A stretch of DNA of 12,722 nt from Nitrososphaerales archaeon TH5895. GTDB lineage: Archaea; Thermoproteota; Nitrososphaeria; Nitrososphaerales; Nitrososphaeraceae. The stretch is taken from assembly GCA_014523695.1 (NCBI GenBank), contig JAATVS010000214.1:1-12722 (forward strand), in the 5' to 3' direction. Under the pieces are notes generated by a model, which did not search any database, was not told where the DNA came from, and was given only the letters and a program-made list of their open reading frames with translations. Shown here one piece after another: positions 9,559 to 12,722 of the stretch (position 1 is the stretch's first letter; each line of letters starts with the position of its first letter). The translations under genes were made by a program, and so were the position numbers.

Positions 9559-9843
9559 TTACGGTAAATAGATGGACTTATCTCCTTCTAGAACTCTTCG
9601 ACTATACTCTTCGTCTGATGCTATGCTGTGAAGGCGCATTACTTCTGCTTTATAGTATGGCATTATTTCTTTCACATACCAATTGAACCGTGCTTCGTAT
9701 CTCTCCTCTGGACTCATTTGTTTTAGTTCTTCCGCAGTTGCGTATGGAACATCTGGCTCATCGGAAGAAGATGCTATTTCTCTTTCCTCTTCCAACTTGT
9801 GTAGTCTGCCTGATAGGTTATCGACTGACTTATCGATTTTCAA
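9559..9843 (-). CDS. 94-residue acidic protein of unknown function, paired with the HTH gene
   Basis: The product is hydrophilic and largely helical by composition. It has a likely coiled coil at residues 5-25 (VDNLSGRLHKLEEEREI), a Ser/Asp/Pro linker, then an acidic-aromatic stretch (MSPEERYEARFNWYVKEIMP, near 44-64) and a C-terminal segment ending KSIYLP. There is no membrane segment, signal peptide or cysteine. The start is a TTG at 9843 inside the upstream HTH gene, overlapping its last 14 bases, so translation is probably coupled. An alternative start within the same frame would remove nearly half the protein. I do not recognise the family. Close coupling to a DNA-binding protein suggests the two act together. 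The stop may be a nonsense mutation, because the frame stays open beyond it. Confidence 0.6.
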   Translation of the reverse strand: MKIDKSVDNLSGRLHKLEEEREIASSSDEPDVPYATAEELKQMSPEERYEARFNWYVKEIMPYYKAEVMRLHSIASDEEYSRRVLEGDKSIYLP

Positions 9844-10261
9844 TGTTTTCTAATCTCTCTTCCATTGTTTTCATTGCCAAGACTGACTGACCCTCAGATA
9901 GGAGTTTAAATCTTGTTGCATCTGCTTGCATGATAATCTTTAATGCTAATAGCCTCTCTCTAACAGAGACAAACGGGTTATTGAAAATTCTCCATCCCTC
10001 CTTCTTGGCTTCTTCAATTCCATCCAATGATTTTTTGTATTCATAGGCTAGGTCAGACTTGGCCAAGTCATAAACGAATTGTTGACATGTCCTTTTTAGT
10101 TCCTTAACATCTCTGCTAATAGTTGCTTGGCCTACCCCTAACTGTCTGGCTATCTCTGTTTCAGTTACTGACCTTGATAGAAGAGAGGCAACCTGTTTCC
10201 TTCTTTCCTTAATGTTAAATTTGAATTTCAAATTATTCAGGGTGGAGCTCAAATTATCCAT
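9830..10261 (-). CDS. helix-turn-helix DNA-binding protein, possibly phage terminase small subunit-like
   Basis: The 143-residue product carries an N-terminal helix-turn-helix at about 31-56 (TEIARQLGVGQATISRDVKE): a first helix, a glycine turn, and a recognition helix ending in the SRDVKEL pattern common in DNA-binding HTH domains. The remainder is helical and charged (YEYKKSLDGIEEAKKEGWRI, then RERLLALKIIMQADATRFKL) and ends in a coiled-coil-like MEERLENIE. This layout, HTH plus a long helical oligomerisation region, fits small terminase subunits as well as simple transcription regulators. No large terminase gene is present here, so the phage reading is only a possibility. The ATG at 10261 has AAGGA about 6 bases upstream, and a TATA-like element sits about 25 bases upstream. 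The gene is divergent from the membrane protein gene and overlaps the downstream 94-codon gene. Confidence 0.8.
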   Translation of the reverse strand: MDNLSSTLNNLKFKFNIKERRKQVASLLSRSVTETEIARQLGVGQATISRDVKELKRTCQQFVYDLAKSDLAYEYKKSLDGIEEAKKEGWRIFNNPFVSVRERLLALKIIMQADATRFKLLSEGQSVLAMKTMEERLENIENR

Positions 10262-10281
10262 TTATTCCTTCGTCGAAATTA

Positions 10282-10289
10282 GCTATATG
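10282..10289 (-). promoter_or_regulatory. TATA-like element of the HTH gene
   Basis: The minus strand reads CATATAGC centred near 10286, about 25 bases before the ATG at 10261, so initiation would fall at or close to the start codon. AAGGA close to the ATG would matter only if transcription begins further upstream. Support is from sequence and spacing alone. Confidence 0.35.
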
Positions 10290-10422
10290 CATTTTCATGC
10301 TCGGTGCCTTAACCTGAGTTTCATTACAATTAAACTAATAAAAGTAGTAGTAAAAAATATCCTGACTTATAATAATTATTTTGAATAAATGAAACTAGCG
10401 AAATTTTCAGGTAACCAATGGT

Positions 10423-11364
10423 TTGACACTCTCTAATATTAAGAAATGGCTCTGGTCTGCAAAGGTTCTTACTACGATAGTATGGATTATTTTTCCACTA
10501 GGTTATATCACTATAACTACCACAATTGACATTTGGAATCGTTCACTCAATGTTTTCGATCCATACGCAGGGTTTTACCTTCCTTATCCCCACTACACCC
10601 ACGCCCCACCACCGTTTTCCATAGGGATTCCGCCAATAGTATTGTTAACAGTTCTGTTCCCATTCGCCGTGTTTCCAGCAGTATATCCCTGTGAAAAATT
10701 CTTCAGAAAGAGAGGCGAAGAAAATGCTGTCTTTGAATATCAGTATATCAAGAAAATCCTTTACATTTCCATTGTAGTACTAATTATCATAATAATTTCA
10801 TTATATTATATAAATAGTCGTACACAAACTAATCGTGAATTATCCGAATTTTCAGATAAATACGGCCCTGTTACGGCCGTCTTATATGATATCGCATTTA
10901 TGCTCCCTGCTGTACCCATTTTCATCCTGGTCAAATTGCTGTTAGAGCATGCAAGAAAACAATTTAGATTTAATTTCGCCAAGGTCTGTTTCAAAATTAT
11001 AGATGAAACCAAGAGCGAAACGGATAAGGCTGAACACTTAATTCTAGGTTTGGACTGGTACAATAAATTTGTCAAGAGGGTAACCAAAAGTGGTATTGAT
11101 GTAGAAACCATATATTCGAAAATTATATCACATTCCCAGTTGAGTAACAACATATTGCTCAATATTATTACGGATTCATTTAATGACAGAGATGAATTGA
11201 AACCAATGAGACAGATGTTGTCTCTCCTTTCATCCTGGAAAGAAGGGGCTACTTTACTTAAAGAGTCATTAAGAACTAAGATAAGGGAATCAAGTGACCT
11301 ACTAATTCCAATTGTGTCCGTAATTATAACGGTTATAGCCACGTTCTTCGTGAATCCCGATTAA
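10423..11364 (+). CDS. membrane protein of unknown function, about five transmembrane helices
   Basis: The 313-residue product has hydrophobic segments at about 13-34, 67-90, 111-130, 152-173 and 293-311. A 40-residue aromatic/proline-rich loop lies between the first two (near 45-66: YAGFYLPYPHYTHAPPPF). A hydrophilic, probably cytoplasmic domain of about 115 residues spans 175-290 and is rich in Lys, Asp and Glu with no motif I recognise. The last helix nearly reaches the C-terminus, as in tail-anchored segments. The start is a TTG at 10423, the first possible start after an in-frame stop; AGGT lies about 10 bases upstream. An ATG at 10418 belongs to a two-codon frame (ATG GTT TGA) that overlaps the TTG. 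The gene is divergent from the HTH gene across about 160 bases. Function is unknown; regulator, receptor or transport partner cannot be distinguished. Confidence 0.75.
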   Translation: MTLSNIKKWLWSAKVLTTIVWIIFPLGYITITTTIDIWNRSLNVFDPYAGFYLPYPHYTHAPPPFSIGIPPIVLLTVLFPFAVFPAVYPCEKFFRKRGEENAVFEYQYIKKILYISIVVLIIIIISLYYINSRTQTNRELSEFSDKYGPVTAVLYDIAFMLPAVPIFILVKLLLEHARKQFRFNFAKVCFKIIDETKSETDKAEHLILGLDWYNKFVKRVTKSGIDVETIYSKIISHSQLSNNILLNIITDSFNDRDELKPMRQMLSLLSSWKEGATLLKESLRTKIRESSDLLIPIVSVIITVIATFFVNPD

Positions 11365-11690
11365 CGATCTAACTAGTATTGCTTTTACAGTTGTCATTTC
11401 ATAACCCAAAAACGTCATTTTACTAAATACCGTGTTCAATTACTCCGTTCCCTGACCGGTTTGCTTCAGCTACTTCGGCTTTTCTGAATCCTTGCTTGTT
11501 CTGCTTCTTGAATGTTTTTGAGATATTCCGATGTCTTTGCTACGTCGGGACTGGTGGTTGGGGAGTTCAGATAAAATCATCGAAGGACTTGTTTCAAATA
11601 GACGATGAACCAGTACAGACACGAAACACTTTTTCAGATAAGACAAGGGAAAAAATACGCTAAGAAAATTATTCAATAATTTTAGTTGCC

Positions 11691-11734
11691 GCCGCCGTGT
11701 GCTTGTTACCCAGTATTAGTTTCACACGGCTGGC
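11691..11734. repeat. GC-rich inverted repeat with a 21-base loop
   Basis: GCCGTGTG at 11694-11701 is the exact reverse complement of CACACGGC at 11723-11730. Flanking GCC at 11691-11693 pairs with GGC at 11732-11734 across one bulged base, making an 11-bp stem. This GC-rich stem stands out in AT-rich surroundings. Neither arm is followed by a T-tract, so it is not a standard terminator. It could be a structured RNA, a protein-binding site or the end of a lost element. Confidence 0.6.
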
Positions 11735-11807
11735 AGAGAGATGACAGGCCACCACGGTCTTTGTTGTTAGGCAATGGGTCTTACGACTTTGCAATATCGC
11801 AAGCGGT

Positions 11808-11839
11808 AGAAAAAGTTAGGAAAGAGTGTATTCCACTCT
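11808..11839 (-). terminator. probable terminator of the 70-residue secreted protein gene
   Basis: Read on the minus strand, a perfect 6-bp stem (AGAGTG and CACTCT, 5-base loop; 11823-11839) begins 18 bases past the stop at 11858. It is followed by TTTCC and then a run of five T (TAACTTTTTCT). Hairpin plus T-rich tract is consistent with termination; in archaea the T-tract alone may suffice. Confidence 0.4.
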
Positions 11840-11857
11840 ACCTTTATCTAGCGATTA

Positions 11858-12070
11858 TTAATCGGAGCAGGTATTGCCTGGACAGCGTTGTGGCTTTCCT
11901 TGTTGATTACCCTCATGTGGATTTCCATCCTGGAAATTTGGTTCGTCATGAGGATTTCCTTTTCCGTCAAATGGGTCATCAGCCATTGCAATATTTGTCA
12001 TCGCCGGCGCTGCGACTGAAAGTGCTGCTACAATTGCTATGATCGCGAATATCGCTTTTAGATTGTTCAT
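11858..12070 (-). CDS. small secreted GNPH-motif protein, 70 residues
   Basis: The N-terminus is a clear Sec-type signal peptide: Lys5, a hydrophobic core at 6-22 (AIFAIIAIVAALSVAAPA) and a predicted cut after AMA at about residue 30. The mature part is only about 40 residues, acidic and rich in Gly, Asn, Pro and His, with GNPH at 38-41 and 49-52 separated by DEPNFQD, and two cysteines (63 and 68: RCPGNTCSD) that could form a disulfide. The repeated His/Asp pattern could bind metal, but that is a guess. The ATG at 12070 lies about 25 bases from a good TATA box, implying a leaderless transcript. A related protein is encoded divergently at 12329. The function of the family is unknown to me. Confidence 0.8.
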   Translation of the reverse strand: MNNLKAIFAIIAIVAALSVAAPAMTNIAMADDPFDGKGNPHDEPNFQDGNPHEGNQQGKPQRCPGNTCSD

Positions 12071-12092
12071 TAGAACATACGCAACATTGTTC

Positions 12093-12098
12093 TATAAA
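12093..12098 (-). promoter_or_regulatory. TATA box of the 70-residue secreted protein gene
   Basis: The minus strand reads CTTTATAG, with the TATA core centred about 25 bases before the ATG at 12070, placing initiation at the start codon itself. No Shine-Dalgarno sequence precedes that ATG, in agreement with leaderless translation. This is the best placed promoter element in the window. Confidence 0.6.
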
Positions 12099-12125
12099 GG
12101 GATAACGGGGTAATCTTAGGAAGAA

Positions 12126-12229
12126 AATACTGTAATAAGTCAAAATCCTTTTTTGATAGGATTTATTCTAAATTTTTTAATATAATACTGTAATAAGTCA
12201 AAATCCTTTTTTGATAGGATTTATTCTAA
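12126..12229. repeat. exact 46-bp tandem repeat with internal hairpins, 58-bp period
   Basis: Bases 12126-12171 and 12184-12229 are identical over 46 bp, separated by an unrelated AT-rich 12-base spacer. Each copy contains a perfect 7-bp inverted repeat, AAATCCT and AGGATTT around the loop TTTTTGAT (12143-12164 and 12201-12222). Flanking AATAA and TTATT could lengthen the hairpin imperfectly. The repeats sit between two divergent genes for related secreted proteins, upstream of both promoters, where duplicated regulator-binding sites would be expected. Exact identity over 46 bp in non-coding DNA implies a recent duplication or selection. A bidirectional terminator or a small RNA is an alternative. 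Confidence 0.9.
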
Positions 12230-12297
12230 TTATTTAACCGCTTTTGGCTGATGCCTTTAACCATTTTCCTTTTTAAGACGAGTACTAGAGTTAACCG

Positions 12298-12303
12298 TTA
12301 TTT
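12298..12303 (+). promoter_or_regulatory. possible TATA element of the 99-residue secreted protein gene
   Basis: TTATTT lies about 28 bases before the ATG at 12329, which would give initiation close to the start codon and a leaderless message. The match is weaker than the one for the divergent partner. Another AT-rich candidate, TTTAATATAAT, lies in the repeat spacer near 12176-12186 and would give a long leader instead. Confidence 0.3.
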
Positions 12304-12328
12304 AGTTTGTTGCTAAAATTTTAGTTTG

Positions 12329-12628
12329 ATGAAAGGCTCATCAAAATATGCCATGACACTTGTTATGGTTATAGGAGTAGCAGCAATAATGACAGCGGCA
12401 GCAGTTACAACATTCACGTTCTCAGCGTACGCAGGCAAAGATAACGGAAAGAAATGTAATGAAGAACCCAAGAACGACAATCCCAACTTTAATGAAGTAA
12501 CTAGCAGAGGAGCCTCTGAATCTACAGGAAATCCACATACATGTGAGCAACAAACAGGTGACCCACACGATGACGAAGATAATCCAGATTCAGGGAACCC
12601 ACACAATACTGGCGATGAAGATGATTAA
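12329..12628 (+). CDS. small secreted GNPH-motif protein, 99 residues
   Basis: The ATG at 12329 is preferred to an in-frame TTG one codon earlier. Residues 1-35 form a signal peptide (Lys2 and Lys6, hydrophobic core 9-32, AYA before the cut at about 35). The mature part of about 64 residues is very acidic and ends GDEDD. It contains GNPH at 67-70, GDPH at 77-80 and GNPH at 89-92, a PNF motif near 52-54 and cysteines at 43 and 72. The PNF followed by GNPH, the paired cysteines and the AxA cleavage site are shared with the divergent 70-residue protein, so the two are probably paralogues. His/Asp clusters suggest cation binding at the cell surface, which is inference. A T-rich tract follows the stop at about 20 bases. 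Function is unrecognised. Confidence 0.8.
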   Translation: MKGSSKYAMTLVMVIGVAAIMTAAAVTTFTFSAYAGKDNGKKCNEEPKNDNPNFNEVTSRGASESTGNPHTCEQQTGDPHDDEDNPDSGNPHNTGDEDD

Positions 12629-12647
12629 AGGGTAAAAGCCTCCAAAC

Positions 12648-12654
12648 TTTTTTT
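12648..12654 (+). terminator. T-tract terminator after the 99-residue secreted protein gene
   Basis: A run of seven T begins 20 bases after the stop codon. Short T-runs at gene ends are typical archaeal intrinsic termination signals. There is no clear stem upstream of it. Confidence 0.5.
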
Positions 12655-12722
12655 AGTCACTAAGTTAAGTTAGAATTTATATTTTAAATTCATTAACACT
12701 GACCCCTTCTTAACCAAAGTTA

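Larger units (their letters stand above)
11365..11857. other. about 490 bases without a supported gene
   Basis: A 68-codon minus frame (11470-11676, TTG start) and a 118-codon plus frame (starting 11686) cross this stretch. Neither has a Shine-Dalgarno site or family motif, and the plus frame runs antisense through the secreted-protein gene at 11858-12070. Minus-strand fragments such as VAKTSEYLKNIQEAEQARIQ (near 11480-11550) and a Cys-containing run broken by stops near 11690-11760 hint at degraded coding sequence. The region also contains a GC-rich inverted repeat and a terminator-like hairpin, listed separately. Confidence 0.5.

Noticed and set aside
10806..11342. 178-codon minus-strand frame
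   Set aside because: It lies entirely antisense inside the membrane protein gene, whose hydrophobic helix pattern and frame are more convincing. It has no promoter or ribosome site.
11470..11676. 68-codon minus-strand frame
   Set aside because: TTG start without a ribosome site, low-information Ser/Arg/Lys-rich product and no neighbour relationship. A different frame of the same strand looks equally protein-like, so neither is supported.
11686..12042. 118-codon plus-strand frame
   Set aside because: It runs antisense through the secreted GNPH protein gene, which has a signal peptide and a well placed TATA box, and it begins within the inverted repeat.
12126..12229. CRISPR array
   Set aside because: Only two repeats, 46 bp long with a 12-bp spacer, and no cas genes. 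The geometry does not fit a CRISPR array.
12313..12606. 97-codon minus-strand frame opposite the secreted protein gene
   Set aside because: It is a mirror of the acidic, low-complexity GNPH coding sequence. The sense frame has the signal peptide and the paralogue.
1..12722. tRNA, rRNA or riboswitch (for example a cobalamin riboswitch before cbiA)
   Set aside because: No tRNA T-arm/acceptor pattern or rRNA-like stretch was seen, and the 74 bases before cbiA are too short and lack a B12-box-like sequence.

Overview
The window looks like chromosomal DNA from an AT-rich archaeon, most plausibly an ammonia-oxidising member of the Nitrososphaeria (Thaumarchaeota; soil Nitrososphaera/Nitrosocosmicus type). 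The grounds are AT-rich, archaeal-style TATA elements about 25 bases upstream of several start codons (giving leaderless or nearly leaderless transcripts), an early-cobalt cobalamin enzyme (CbiA/CobB), bacterial-type UvrABC of the kind patchily present in archaea, and tiny Sec-exported acidic proteins. The lineage call is an inference from gene content; no rRNA or tRNA gene lies in the window.

Layout. 1-108 may be the 3' end of a gene entering from the left. 109-1148 is about 1 kb without a convincing gene and looks like decayed sequence. 1149-9183 is a compact minus-strand block transcribed in the order uvrB, uvrA, uvrC, cbiA. uvrB and uvrA are 9 bases apart, uvrA and uvrC overlap in an ATGA, and cbiA follows 74 bases after uvrC. 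Together UvrA (damage recognition), UvrB (damage verification helicase) and UvrC (dual incision nuclease) form a complete nucleotide excision repair incision set. This UvrC lacks the usual C-terminal helix-hairpin-helix domain. CbiA belongs to corrinoid synthesis and has no evident functional link to the repair genes.

9203-10261, also on the minus strand, holds a helix-turn-helix protein overlapping a 94-residue protein. The 94-residue frame stays open for 59 codons beyond its TAA stop, and a 52-codon frame follows. The set resembles the remains of a mobile or proviral segment, but this is not proven. 10423-11364 (plus) encodes a five-helix membrane protein of unknown function, divergent from the HTH gene.

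11365-11857 has no supported gene but contains a strong long-loop inverted repeat and a probable terminator. The right end carries two divergent genes (11858-12070 minus, 12329-12628 plus) for related small secreted proteins built around GNPH/GDPH motifs. The 258 bases between them contain an exact 46-bp tandem repeat (58-bp period), each copy holding a perfect 7-bp hairpin. This pair and its repeated intergenic element is the least explained organised unit in the window.
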